From NCBI RefSeq assembly GCF_048771995.1, contig NC_133050.1:6306001-6370000 (forward strand): a stretch of 64,000 bases of DNA, given 5' to 3'. This stretch comes from Taeniopygia guttata. Lineage: Eukaryota > Chordata > Aves > Passeriformes > Estrildidae. This document shows positions 1 through 10,853 of this stretch, in pieces. The translations under genes were made by a program, and so were the position numbers. The notes below the pieces were generated by a model, which had not been told where the DNA came from, searched no databases, and worked only from the letters and a program-made list of their open reading frames with translations. How positions within the stretch are numbered: position 1 is the stretch's first letter; each line of letters opens with the position of its first letter.

Positions 1-630
1 TACATTTTATTCAATAAGTAAATTTTAATTTTCTTCAAGAAATACATTTTATTAAATAAATAATTATTAACGTAACAAATAATATAAATTTTATTTAATA
101 AATAAATTTAAATTCAAATTAATAATGTAACAAGTAATGTAAATTTGATTTAATAAGTAAAATTTAATTGAAATAATCATTCAACAAAATGTAAATTTTA
201 TTTAATAATTTTTTATGTAATAAATTTAAATTCAAATTAATAATGTAACAAATAATATACATTTTATTCAATAAGTAAATTTTAATTTTCTTCAATAAAT
301 ACATTTTATTAAATAAATAATTACTAACGTAACAAATAATATAAATTTTATTTAATAAATTTTATTTAATAAATACATTTAAATTCAAATTAATAATGTA
401 ACAAGTAATGTAAATTTTATTTAATAAGTAAAATTTAATTGAATTAATCATTCAACAAAATGTAAATTTTATTTAATAAATTTTTATTTAATACATTTAA
501 ATTCAAATTAATAATGTAACAAATAATGTAAATTTTTATTTTATTTTATTTTATTTAACAAATACATTTTAATTCAATGAATTATGTAAGGAATAATGTA
601 AATTTAATTTAATAAATAATTTTTAATTTC
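1..630. repeat. Very AT-rich tandem array in ENSA intron 1
   Basis: Nearly pure A/T sequence built from variants of AATTTTATTTAATAAATAA and AATTCAAATTAATAATGTAAC. The start of the window recurs at about position 258, giving a higher-order period near 257 bp made of subrepeats of roughly 60 bp. It stops at the polypyrimidine tract of the ENSA exon at 638. It contrasts sharply with the GC-rich rest of the window. Confidence 0.85.
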
Positions 631-637
631 TCTCCAG

Positions 638-739
638 GCTGCCCAGCCAGAACCTGGGGCCGAGCCCAAGGGGAAATACCCCGGGCTGGGGCTGAGGCCG
701 GGAGGGGCAGAGTTCCTCATGAGGAGGCTGCAGAAAGGG
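638..739 (+). CDS. ENSA: ENSA internal exon
   Basis: The exon starts after a TTTCTCTCCAG acceptor and ends AAAGGG before a GTGAGT donor, with 34 codons in phase 0. It carries the conserved KYP..G..PGG..FLM.RLQKG block. Several residues differ from the near-invariant vertebrate sequence, including [19 protein letters not shown] where human has KYPSLGQKPGGSDFLMKRL. The last exon is unchanged relative to human. The upstream intron is extremely AT-rich right up to the acceptor. Confidence 0.93.
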
Positions 740-3700
740 GTGAGTGTCCCCAAAAAATGAGGAGAATTGGGTAAAAATTGGGTGAAAATGGGAAAAAGAA
801 ACTGAGGGAAAAAAAGGAGGAAAACTGGGGGGAAAACGGGGGGAAAATGGGGGAAAATGGGGAAAAAATGGAGAAATAATGGGGAAAAATAGGGGGAAAT
901 GGGACACTGGAGGGGAAAAAATGGGGGGGAAATGGGGAAAAAAAATTGGGGAAAAATTGGGAATCCTGGGGAAAAAATGGGGGGAAACTGGGGAAAAAAT
1001 TGAGAAAAATTGGTTGGGGGAGAAATGGGAAACCTGGGGGGAAAAACTGAGGGAAAACGGGAGAAAAATGGCAGAAAAATGGGGGGGAGAGGAATGGGAA
1101 AAAATGGGGGGAAAATGGGAAACCTGATGGAAAGAATGGGGAAAAAAATGGGGGCAAAATGGGGAAAAACTAGGAAAAAATGGGGGGAAATGGGAAAAAA
1201 TGGTGGAAAAAACTCCTGCCTCTGTAGGCCTGGTTTATCATCCCAAAAGTCCTGGCTCATCCCAAAAGTCCTGGTTTATTATCCCAAAAATCCTGGTTTA
1301 TCATCCCAAAGTTCCTGGCCCTGCTGGGAGGGGTCAGCAGGTCTGATCCCAAATCCCACAGGCATGATCCCAAATCCCACAGGCATGATCCCAAATCTCA
1401 CAGGTGTGATCCCAAATCCCACCGGTGTGATCCCAAATCCCACCGGTGTGATCCCAAATCCCACAGGTCTGATCCCAAATCTCACGGGTGTGATCCCAAA
1501 TCCCACGGGTGTGATCCCAAATCCCACAGGTGTGATCCCAAATCCCACAGGTGTGATCCCAAATCTCACTGGTGTGATCCCAAATCCCACAGGTCTGATC
1601 CCAAATCTCACGGGTGTGATCCCAAATCCCACGGGTGTGATCCCAAATCCCACAGGTGTGATCCCAAATCCCACAGGTGTGATCCCAAATCTCACTGGTG
1701 TGATCCCAAATCTGGAAAGTGTGATCCCAGATTTAGAAAAAGCGACCCCAGACCTGGCAGGTGTGATCCCAAATCTGGAAAGAGTGATCCCAAATCTCAC
1801 AGGTGTGATCCCAAATCTGGAAAGTGTGATCCCAGATTTAGAAAGAGCGACCCCAGACCTGGCAGGTGTGATCCCAAATCTGGAAAGAGTGATCCCACAC
1901 CTGGAAAGTGTGATCCCAAATCCCACAGGTCTGATCCCAAATCCCACAGGTGTGATCCCAGATTTGAAAAGTGTGATCCCAAATCCCACAGGTATGATCC
2001 CAAATCTGGAAAGTGTGATCCAAAATCTCACTGGTGTGATCCCAAATCTGGAAAGTGTGATTTCCAGCTCTGCCAGACTTGATCCGAGCTCTCACAGGTG
2101 TGATCCCAAATCTCACTGGTGTGGTCCCAGATTTGGAAAGTGTGATCCCAAATCTGGCAGTGTGATCCCAGCTCTGCCAGGCTGATCCCGGCTCTGCCAG
2201 GCTGATCCCAGCTCTGCCAGGCTGATCCCAGCTCTGCCAGGCTGATCCCAGCTCTGGTGCCAGGCTGATCCCAGCTCTGCCAGGCTGATCCCAGCTCTGG
2301 TGCCAGGCTGATCCCAGCTCTGGTGCCAGGCTGATCCCGGCTCTGCCAGGCTGATCCCAGCTCTGCCAGGCTGATCCTGGCTCTGGTGCCAGGCTGATCC
2401 TGGCTCTGGTGCCAGGCTGATCCCAGCTGTGCCAGGCTGATCCTGGCTCTGCCAGGCTGATCCCAGCTCTGGTGCCAGGCTGATCCCGGCTCTGCCAGGC
2501 TGATCCCAGCTCTGGTGCCAGGCTGATCCCGGCTCTGCCAGGCTGATCCCAGCTCTGGTGCCAGGCTGATCCCGGCTCTGCCAGGCTGATCCCAACATCC
2601 CAGCTGTTCCTGACCCCTGGCACCGTCGCTGTTGTGCCAGGGCTGAGGGGTCAGGGCTCTCCCGGCAGGCGAAGGTCGGGCAGAGGCAGCTCAGTGTGCC
2701 AGAGGTGCCCTGAGTCAGCCCCGGGCTGGGCGAGCCCCTGGCTCCGGGCCAGAGATTTGTAAACCCGGCCTAACCCTGCCTGGATCATGGCCGGGTTCAG
2801 AGCAATCCCTGTGCTCCCTGAAGGGTCCCAAACACCCAATCCCAAATCCTACACACGCAATCCCAAACCTACACACGCAATCCCAAATCCTGCACACCCA
2901 ATCCCAAATCCTACACACGCAATCCCTGCTCCTGCACACCCAATCCCAAATCCTGCACACCCAATCCCAAATCCTGCACACCCAATCCCAAATCCTGCAC
3001 ATGTAATCCCTGCTCCTGCACACCCAATCCCAAATTCTGCACACCCAATCCCAAATCCTACACACGCAATTCCTGCTCCTGCACACCCTATCCCAATCCC
3101 AAATCCTGCACACCCAATCCCAATTCCAATCCCAATTTAGCCCTTCCCTAAAGGATCCTCGTGGCTCTGCTGTTCCCCTGCTCCTGCACTCCCAATCCCA
3201 GTCCCAAATCCTGCACACCCAATCCCTGCTCCTGCACACCCAATCCCAAATCCTGCACACCCAATCCCAAATCCTGCACACCAATTCCCAATTTAGCACT
3301 CCCTAAAGGATCCTTGTGGCTCTGCTTTTCCCCTGCTCCTAGACACCCAATCCCAAATCCTGCACACCCAATCCCAATCCCCTCTTGCATTTCCAATCCA
3401 AATTTAGCCCTCCCTAAAGGATCCTCATGGCTCTGCTTTTTCCCCTGCTCCTGCACACCCAATTCCAATCCCAGTCCCAACTCCTGCACTCCCAATCCCA
3501 ATTTATCCCTTCCTAAAGGATCCTCATGGCTCTGCTGTTCCCCTGTTCCTGCACACCCAATCCAAATTTAGCCCTCCCTAAAGGATCCTCTGGTCCCAAA
3601 TCCCATAGGTGTGACCCCAAATCTCACAGGTGTGATCCTGTTCCCCTCCTCCTGCACACCCAGTCCCAAATCCCAATCCCATTTTCCACTCTCTAAAGGA

Positions 3701-4079
3701 TCCTTGTGGCTCTGCTGTTCCCCTGCTCCTGCACACCCAATCCCAATCCCAATTTATCCCTTCCTAAAGGATCCTCGTGGCTGTCCTGTTCCCCTGCTCC
3801 TAAACACCAATCCCAATCCCAATTTATCCCTTCCTAAATGATCCTCGTGGCTCTGCTGTCCCCCTGCTCCTGCACACCCACCAACCCAAACATTTCTCCC
3901 TCTTCCAGCAAAAATACTTCGATTCTGGCGACTACAACATGGCCAAGGCCAAGATGAAGAACAAGCAGCTGCCAAGTGCAGGGCCTGACAAGAACCTGGT
4001 GACAGGAGACCACATCCCCACGCCCCAGGACCTGCCCCAGAGGAAATCCTCACTGGTCACCAGCAAGCTGGCAGGGTAG
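638..4079 (+). CDS. ENSA: ENSA (alpha-endosulfine), partial: last two coding exons
   Basis: ENSA is a small, heat-stable, disordered cytosolic phosphoprotein. Once Greatwall/MASTL phosphorylates the serine of its FDSGDY motif, it inhibits PP2A-B55 and allows mitotic entry. Seen here: a 102-bp exon (638-739) ending in RLQKG, and a final exon (3909-4079) starting [15 protein letters not shown] and ending TSKLAG-stop. Both are phase 0 and give 90 residues; human ENSA is about 121, so exon 1 with the N-terminus lies left of the window. The PKA-type site RKSS near the C-terminus is present. The protein stops at SKLAG; the longer human tail (GGQVE) would need another exon, and a GT follows the last glycine codon. 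ARPP19 is the paralogue to exclude: [12 protein letters not shown] in the last exon matches ENSA rather than ARPP19. The neighbour to the right is MCL1, as in human. Confidence 0.95.
745..1215. repeat. Purine-only GGGGAAAA-type array in ENSA intron
   Basis: About 470 bp of nearly uninterrupted purines (AAAATGGGGGGAAATGGGG and relatives) right after the ENSA donor. The sense strand carries many runs of four to seven G. Confidence 0.85.
1340..2165. repeat. 21-bp minisatellite, ENSA intron
   Basis: Unit GATCCCAAATCCCACAGGTGT with a second variant in which CCCACAGGT is replaced by CTGGAAAGT; about 39 units. The period is a multiple of three and most units lack stops, which explains long open frames on both strands. 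Confidence 0.9.
2166..2600. repeat. 20/26-bp minisatellite, ENSA intron
   Basis: Unit GCTGATCCCAGCTCTGCCAG alternates with a longer form containing CTCTGGTGCCAG. It joins directly to the preceding 21-bp array and shares the GATCCCA core. Confidence 0.88.
2830..3885. repeat. 21-bp minisatellite with higher-order unit, ENSA intron
   Basis: Unit CAATCCCAAATCCTGCACACC. From about 3130 it is organised into a larger unit of roughly 100-120 bp that carries CTAAAGGATCCTCGTGGCTC and CTGTTCCCCTGCTCCTGCAC. It ends about 25 bp before the last ENSA exon. Confidence 0.88.
3909..4079 (+). CDS. ENSA: ENSA terminal coding exon
   Basis: The acceptor is CTCTTCCAG, followed by CAA AAA TAC TTC GAT TCT GGC GAC TAC and 57 codons including TAG at 4077-4079. 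It contains the Greatwall target motif FDSGDY, the basic KAKMKNKQ stretch, [15 protein letters not shown] and the PKA site. It is essentially identical to the mammalian protein. Confidence 0.96.
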   Translation, partial: QKYFDSGDYNMAKAKMKNKQLPSAGPDKNLVTGDHIPTPQDLPQRKSSLVTSKLAG

Positions 4080-4423
4080 CTGCCCTCTCAGCTGGGGGCT
4101 GACCTCTTTTTGTCTTTTTTTTGGGTTTTTTTTTGGCTAAATGGATTGAACTTCACTGTACCATAGGGGTGGGAGCACCAGAATCCACGTGGTTGTTTGA
4201 GTCTTTGCAGCAAACGCACCCCAAAGCTGAGTGGGGGGCAGGGTTGGGTTGGTTCTTCCTCTCAGAGAGGCTTTGCCTTAATTTTGCTGCTGTTTGGAAC
4301 CATCCTGGCTCCCACTGGAGCTCTGCAGCCTGGCTGGGAGAGCCCCAGGAGGGGCAGGGCTGAGGTGTGGGATGGGATTTCAGGGGTTGGGGTCACGGAG
4401 ACTGAGGCAGCTGGGCAGGAGGA

Positions 4424-5460
4424 GTGACCCCACATCTCACAGGAGTGACCCCAGATCCCACAGGAGTGACCCCACATCTCACAGGAGTGATCCCAGATCC
4501 CACAGGAGTGATCCCAGATCTCACAGGAGTGATCCCAAATCTCACAGGAGTGATCCCAGACCTGGAAAGAGATCCCAGATCTGGAAAGTGTGATCCCAGA
4601 TTTGGAAAAAGTGATCCCAGATTTGGAAAGTGTGATTTCAGATCTGGAAAGAGATCCCAAACCTGGCAGGTGTGATTCCAAAGCTGGCAGGTGTGATCCC
4701 AGACTTGGAAATTATGATCCCAGATTTGAAAAGTGTGATTTCAGATCTGGAAAGAGATTCCAGACCTGGAAACTATGGTCCCAGATTTGGAAAGTGTGAT
4801 CCCAGGTTTGGAAAGAGTGATCCCAGACCTGGAAATTATGATCCCAGGTTTGGAAAGAGTGATCCCAGATTTGGAAAGAGTGATTTCAGATCTGGAAAGA
4901 GATTCCAGACCTGGAAATTATGGTCCCAGATTTGGAAAGAGTGATCCCAGACCTGGAAAGAGTGATCCCAGATTTAGAAAGAGTGATCCCAGTTCTGGAA
5001 AGTGTGATCCCAGATTTGGAAAGAGTGATTTCAGATCTGGAAAGAGATCCCAAACCTGGAAATTATGATCCCAGACCTGGAAATTACTATCCCCGATCTG
5101 GAAAGAGTGATCCCAGATCTGGAAAGTGTGATTCCCAAATCTGGCAGGTGTGATCCCAGACCTGGAAATTACGATCCCAGCTCTGGAAATAGTGATCCCA
5201 GGTTTGGAAAGAGTGATCCCAGATTGGGAAAGAGTGATCCCAGATATAGAAAGTGTGATTTCAGATCTGGAAAGAGATCCCAAACCTGGAAATTATGATC
5301 CCAGACCTGGAAATTATTATCCCAGCTCTGGAAAGAGTGATCCCCGATGTCACAGGTGTGATCCCAGATCTGGAAAGTGTGATTCCCAAATCTGGTAGGT
5401 GTGATCCCAGATCTGGAAAGAGTGATCCCAGATCTGGAAAGAGTGCTCCCAGCTCTGAAG
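4424..5460. repeat. 21-bp minisatellite in ENSA 3' UTR
   Basis: Units of the form GTGATCCCAGATCTGGAAA and GTGATCCCACATCTCACAG. This is the same family as the intronic array at 1340-2165, with the same two alternating variants. About 48 units in the presumed 3' UTR. Confidence 0.9.
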
Positions 5461-5639
5461 GCACACTCAGCTGTGTGCTTTAGAGCTCCAAAGCACCGAA
5501 ATTGAGCTGAAAACACAATTCCAGGGGGGTGTTGCTGAGCTGAGCTGCTGGGATCTGCCCCTGCCTCAGCTCACAGCGTGTCCAGAGGGTTTGGGAGAGG
5601 CTTTGGGCAGTGCTGGAAACATCCTTGTGCTGGTTTGGG

Positions 5640-5790
5640 CTGAATTAACACCAATTAACACCAATATCACAACAAAAAAATCCAAATTAACACCAATATC
5701 ACAACAAAAAAATCCAAATTAACACCAATATCACAACAAAAAAAATCCAAATTAACACCAATATCACAACAAAAAATCCAAATTAACGAA
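5640..5790. repeat. Short tandem repeat of about 34 bp
   Basis: Four to five copies of AATTAACACCAATATCACAA followed by an A-run and TCC. Confidence 0.85.
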
Positions 5791-6026
5791 TTTTTCCTGC
5801 TGTGCCAGGGCATCCCAAACCCTGCCCCAGTTTTTGGGGTCAAAGGAAGGGATTGAGGAGTGAGGAATTCCCGGGCAGGGTTGTGTTCCTGCTCACCTGG
5901 GCGTTCCCTGGGGACCTTTGTGTGTCACCTGTGTCACCTCCCTGTGTTTACCCAGGGTGTGCTGGAATGTGGCGCTGCCTTCAGGTGGTTCCTGCATCCT
6001 CCTTGGCCACTTTCTGCGAGGTTGGC

Positions 6027-6083
6027 ACAAATTATGATTATTATGATTATTATGATTATTATGATTATTATGATTATTATTAT
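6027..6083. repeat. (ATTATG)n-type microsatellite
   Basis: Repeated ATTATGATT hexanucleotide and trinucleotide motifs in the ENSA 3' UTR. Confidence 0.9.
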
Positions 6084-6389
6084 GGCTGTCCCTTGTCCCC
6101 AGCAGGGTCCTGATGTGGCATTTTCCAACCCCTTTGTGACACGCTGGGACAGTGGCTGCAAACCCTCCTTGGGTTGTAAATAGATAAAAATATATTTAAA
6201 ACAAAAAAAAATATATATATATAAATTTTTTACATGTTTGCCTCTTCTGGGTTGCCGTGCTTGCTTTTTTTTTATTCGACCCCAAAAGGGGAAATAAAAC
6301 CCAAAAGAGGAAATAAAAGGGAAGGATGCAAAGGAGGCATTGCTGCTCTGGGGCTGTCCCTGTGCTGGGGGGGCAGAGGGAGGGGACAG

Positions 6390-7250
6390 CCCCAAAATGT
6401 GTGGGGACAACCCCTAAAGTTATAGGGACAGCCCCAAATATGTGGGGACAGCCCCCAAATGTGTGGGGACAGCCCCCAAATTGTGGGGACAACCCCTAAA
6501 TTTATGGGGACAGCCCTCAAATTGTGGGGACAGCCCCTAAAGTGAGGGGACAGCCCCAAAATATGTGGGGACAGCCCCAAAATTGTAGGGACAGCCCCCC
6601 AAATTATGGGGACAACCCCTAAATTGTGGGGACAACCCCTAAACTTATGGGGACAGCCCCCAAATTGTGGGGTCAACCCCTAAATTTATGGGGACAGCCC
6701 TCAAATATGTGGGGACAGCCCCAAAATTGTGGGGATGGCCCCCAAATTGTGGGGACAGCCCCTAAACTTATGGGGACAGCCCCCAAATTGTGGGGACAAC
6801 CCCTAAATTGTGGGGACAACCCCTAAACTTATGGGGACAACCCCAAATATGTGGGGACAGCCCCTAAACTTATGGGGACAGCCCCCAAAATGTGTGGGGA
6901 CAGCCCCCAAATGTGTGGGAACAGCCCTCAAACTGTGGGGACAGCTCCAAATGTGTGGGGACAGCCCCTAAAGTGAGGGGACAGCCCCAAAATTGTGGGG
7001 ACAACCCCTAAATTTATGGGGACAGCCCCCAAAATTGTGGGGACAGCCCCCCAAATGTGTGGGGACAGCCCCTAAATTGTGTGGACAGCCCCCAAATTGT
7101 GTGGGGACACCCTCAAATTGTGGGGACAACCCCTAAACTTATGGGGACAACCCCAAATATGTGGGGACAGCCCCAAAATGTGTGGGGACAGCCCCCCAAC
7201 CATATGGGGACCCCCAAATGTGTGGGGACACCCCCAAAACGTGTCCAGCC
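6390..7250. repeat. Minisatellite between ENSA and MCL1, about 20-23-bp unit
   Basis: Units of the form GGGGACAGCCCCCAAATTGT, GGGGACAACCCCTAAATTTA and GGGGACAGCCCCAAATATGT. Each unit pairs GGGGACA with a nearby CCCC, so every unit can form a small hairpin. Confidence 0.9.
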
Positions 7251-7685
7251 CCATTCTCTGTCCCCACCGGGGGGTTTCACCTTTGGGTTTTTTTCAGCCT
7301 TGACCTTTCCCCAGCCCCACCTTTCCATCCCCTGGAGAAGCTCCCAGGACTCTTTGGATTCCCCAAAAATTGGGAATTCCCAAGCTCTGGAGCCCACACG
7401 GATCCTGCCAGGGACAAGTTGTTCCAGCCTGGTGTTTGTGCTGAAATTTGGCACCGATTCCCAAAAAAAAAAAATGTGCCGGGTGCTGCCAGAGCTCCTT
7501 GTTCCTGCTCCTGCTGCCAAGAATTCTCTTCCCACAAGGACACATTCCTTGGGGCCACGGGAAGGATTTTGAGAGGGACGAATTTTCATCCTGCTGGACA
7601 CCCCCCTCAGCCAGCTCTGGTTTGGGGGGGATGGGATCTGAACACCCCAAATGCAAAATTTGGATCTGGGACGTCTCCAGGGTAC
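7251..7685. other. Unique intergenic sequence, no gene seen
   Basis: Non-repetitive sequence between two minisatellites. I see no splice-framed coding block or RNA gene in it. Confidence 0.5.
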
Positions 7686-7689
7686 AGGG

Positions 7690-9105
7690 ATGGGGCTGTG
7701 CTCACTGCAGGCTGCTCCAAAAACAGAGCAGTGGTGCTCAGGGGCTTGGAATTGTCACATTTTGTCCCCAAAAATGCTGGCCAGGAGGGTGACAGTGCTC
7801 CAAAAACAGAATAGAGGCTCAGGGGCTTGGAATTGTCCCATTTTGTCCCCAAAAATGCTGGTCAGAAAGGTGGCAGTGCTCCAAAAACAGAATAGTGAGG
7901 CTCAGGGGCTTGGATATGTCATATTATGTCCCCAAAAATGCAGGCCAGAGAGGTGGCAGTGCTCCAAAAAAACAGAATAGTGAGGCTCAGTGGGCTTGGA
8001 ATTGTCACATTTTGTCCCAATTTGTCCCCAAAAATGCTGCTCAGGGAGGTGGCAGTGCTCCAAAAACAGAATAGTGAGGCTCAGGGGCTTGGATTTGTCA
8101 CATTTTGTCATAATTTGTCCCCAAAAATGCTGGTCAGGGGCGTGGCAGTGCCCCAAACAGAGCATGGGGATGCTCAGTGGGCTTGGAATTGTCACATTTT
8201 GTCCCAATTTGTCCCCAAAAATGCTGGCCAGGAGGTTGGCAGCTCTCAGTGCCCCCAACAGAGCACAGTGAGCTTGGATTTGTTCCAGTTTGTCACAATT
8301 TGTCCCCAAAAATGCTGCCCAGGGAGGTGGCAGTGCTCCAAAAACAGAATAGTGAGGCTCAGTGGGCTTGGATTTGTCACATTTTGTCCCCAAAAAATTC
8401 TGCCCAGGGGGGTGGCAGTGCCCCAAACAGAGCACAGGGATGCTCAGTGGGCTTGGATTTGTCCCAGTTTGTCACATTTTGTCCTCAAAAATGCTGGCCA
8501 GAGAGGTGGCAGTGCTCCAAAAACAGAGCAGTGATGCTCAGGGTGCTTGGAATTGTCACATTTTGTCACATTTTGTCCCCAAAAATGCTGGTCAGGGGGG
8601 TGGCATTGCTCCAAAAACAGAATAGTGATGCTCAGGGGGCTTGGATTTGTCACATTTTGTTCAAATTTGTCCCCAAAAATGCTGGTCAGGAGGGTGGCAA
8701 TGCTCCAAAAACAGAATAGTGATGCTCAGTGGACTTGGATTTGTCCCATTTTGTCCCGAAAAATGATGGTCATAGAGGTGGCAGTGCCCCAAACAGAGCA
8801 CAGGGATGCTCAGTGGGCTTGGAATTGTCAGAATTTGTCCCAATTTGTCCCCAAAAATGCTGGTCAGGGGGGTGGCAGTGCCCCAAAAACAGAATAGTGA
8901 TGCTCAGTGGGCTTGGAATTGTCATTTTTTTGTCCCAATTTGTCCCCAAAAATTCTGCTCAGGGAGGTGGCAGTTCTCAGTGCCCCCAACAGAGATGCTC
9001 AGTGGGCTTGGAATTGTCACATTTTCTCCCAGTTTGTCCCCAAAAATGCTGCTCAGGGAGGTGGCAGTGCCCCAACCACAGCACAGTGATGCTCAGGGGG
9101 CCAGA
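7690..9105. repeat. Tandem repeat, 80-100-bp unit, about 16 copies
   Basis: Each unit contains GTGGCAGTGCTCCAAAAACA, a GCTCAGTGGGCTTGGA block, TTGTCACATTTTGTCC and CCCCAAAAATGCTG. Copies differ by the presence or absence of the second TTTGTCC segment. Confidence 0.9.
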
Positions 9106-9359
9106 ATGGGCTCCAAGCAGACGGATCCAGGTGGGATTTTTTTGGAATTGGGGAATAATTGAATTTGGAAGTTTCTTTTCAAGGCCATCAAGTCCAACCT
9201 GCTGCAGGTTCAAGGAACTGTTCAAGGCTTGGGGCTCCTCCAGCGCCTGATCGCCACCGAAATCCAAAATATCTTCCACAAAATCAAATATATTGAGACT
9301 TTATAGCCCAAATCCGGCTCGTCTGAGCTGAAAAAGGAGGTGCGGGCCTGGGGATGCAC

Positions 9360-9895
9360 CGGGAATGAACCGGGAATGAACCGGGAATGAACCGGGGATG
9401 AAGCAGGAATGAACCGGGGATGAACAGGGGATACACCGGGAATGAACCGGGAATGAACCGGGGATGGAATGAACCGGCGATACACCGGGAATGAACCGGG
9501 AACGAATCGGGAATGAACCAGAATGAAAATGAACCGGGGATACACCGGGAATGAACCGGGAACGAACCGGGGATGCACCGGGAATGAACCAGGAATGAAC
9601 CGGGGATGGAATGAACCGGGGATACACCGGGAATGAACCGGGAATGAACAGGGAACGAATCGGGAATGAACCGGGAATGAACCGGGGATACACCGGGAAT
9701 GAACTGGGGATGAACCGGGAATGAACCGGGAACGAACCGGGAATGAACCAGAATGAAAATGAACCGGGGATGAACCGGGGATACACCGGGAATGAACCAG
9801 AATGTACCGGGAATGAACCAGGAATGAACCGGGGATACACCGGGAATGAATCTGGAACGAACCGGGAATGCACCGGGAACGAACCGGGAGGCTCC
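9360..9895. repeat. Promoter-proximal minisatellite upstream of MCL1
   Basis: Units of about 10-11 bp, ACCGGGAATGA / ACCGGGGATGA / ACACCGGGAATGA. The array ends about 300 bp upstream of the MCL1 TATA box. Confidence 0.9.
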
Positions 9896-10198
9896 GGCAG
9901 GGCACGGGGCACGCGTGGCCGGTGCCACGAGGATGCTGCTCGCTGCTACCGGGGGGGCTTTTCCCCGGGGGATTCCATCCCTTGGGATGCAGGAGTGGGG
10001 GGGCACCATCACGGAGCCGCTGCTCGGTACCGGGAAGAACCACCGGGAGCGGAGTACGGGAGTCAGGGGACGAAGTGGGTGGTCCGTTTTTCCGCCGAAA
10101 AAACGGAAGCGGAGGTGGAAAAAAAAAAAAACAAAACCAAAACTCAAAAAAAAAGCTCTCGCTGTCCCGCCCTCGCCCCGCCTCTCCGGCGTCACCGG

Positions 10199-10206
10199 TT
10201 ATATAA
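10199..10206 (+). promoter_or_regulatory. MCL1: MCL1 TATA box
   Basis: TTATATAA sits 53 bp upstream of the MCL1 start codon in very GC-rich sequence. Transcription is expected about 25-30 bp further on, leaving a 5' UTR of roughly 30 nt. The position relative to the ATG supports the assignment. Confidence 0.75.
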
Positions 10207-10258
10207 CGCGGCCGCGCCGGTCCCGCCCGCACCCCGCCGGCCGCTCGCACCGGGCGCC

Positions 10259-10853
10259 ATGTTCGCCGTGAAGCCGAAAGCTTTCATCGGCTTCAACCTC
10301 TACTGCGGCGGCTCCCCGGGGCTGAGCCCCGCGGGGCCGGAACCGCGGCCGGAGCCTCACCGGGACCCTCACCGGGACCCTCACCGGGACCCTCACCGGG
10401 ACCCTCACCGGGACCCCGCGGAGCCTCACCGGGAACACCGCGGGGCCACCGGCGGCAGCGCCGACCCCCCCCGCGCGCTGATTGGTCGAGGCGCGGCGCC
10501 GCGCTCGCTGATTGGCTGCGGCGCGACTCTCTGGCGCCCCGAGGAGGAACTGGACGGATGCGAACCCGAACCCGAACGCGGCTCCGCCGCCGCCGCTTCG
10601 CTGCCCGGGACCCCCCCCGGGACCCCGCCCGGAGCTCCGGATGGGCTCCGGCAGGACTCGCTGGAGCTCATCAGCCGCTACCTGCGGGAGGTGGCTGGGG
10701 AGGAGCAGCCCAGCGTTAAGAAGCTTTTTCCGGGTCTTCTCGGTGGGCCCGGGCGGCCCGGAGCGGCGGGGGATGCGGTGATGGAGAAGGCGCTGGAGAC
10801 GCTGCGGAGGGTCGGGGACGGTGTGATGAGGAAACACGAACTGGCTTTTCAAG
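10259..10853 (+). CDS. MCL1: MCL1 exon 1 (N-terminus, PEST region, BH3)
   Basis: Opens with ATG at 10259 and ends CAA G before a GTGGGTG donor, in phase 1. It encodes the mitochondrial N-terminus, an Arg/Pro/Glu-rich disordered segment, the EELD caspase site, SLELISRYLRE and the BH3 helix. The exon is strongly GC-rich. An in-frame reading extends upstream of the ATG, but MCL1 homology and the TATA box fix the start at 10259. Confidence 0.96.

Larger units (their letters stand above)
4080..6330 (+). other. ENSA: ENSA 3' UTR (inferred extent)
   Basis: Sequence after the ENSA stop. It starts with unique U-rich sequence (4080-4420), passes through a minisatellite (4424-5460) and returns to unique sequence (5460-5640 and 5800-6330). 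AATAAA motifs lie at 6293-6298 and 6312-6317. The AT-rich block GTAAATAGATAAAAATATAT around 6177-6196 looks like the end of a vertebrate 3' UTR. No transcript evidence is available, so the extent is an inference. Confidence 0.55.

Noticed and set aside
9120-9300. Possible further CR1 fragment (GGCCATCAAGTCCAACCTGC)
   Set aside because: Only a short match to the CR1 motif; neighbouring CR1 landmarks are missing, so it was not listed as an element.
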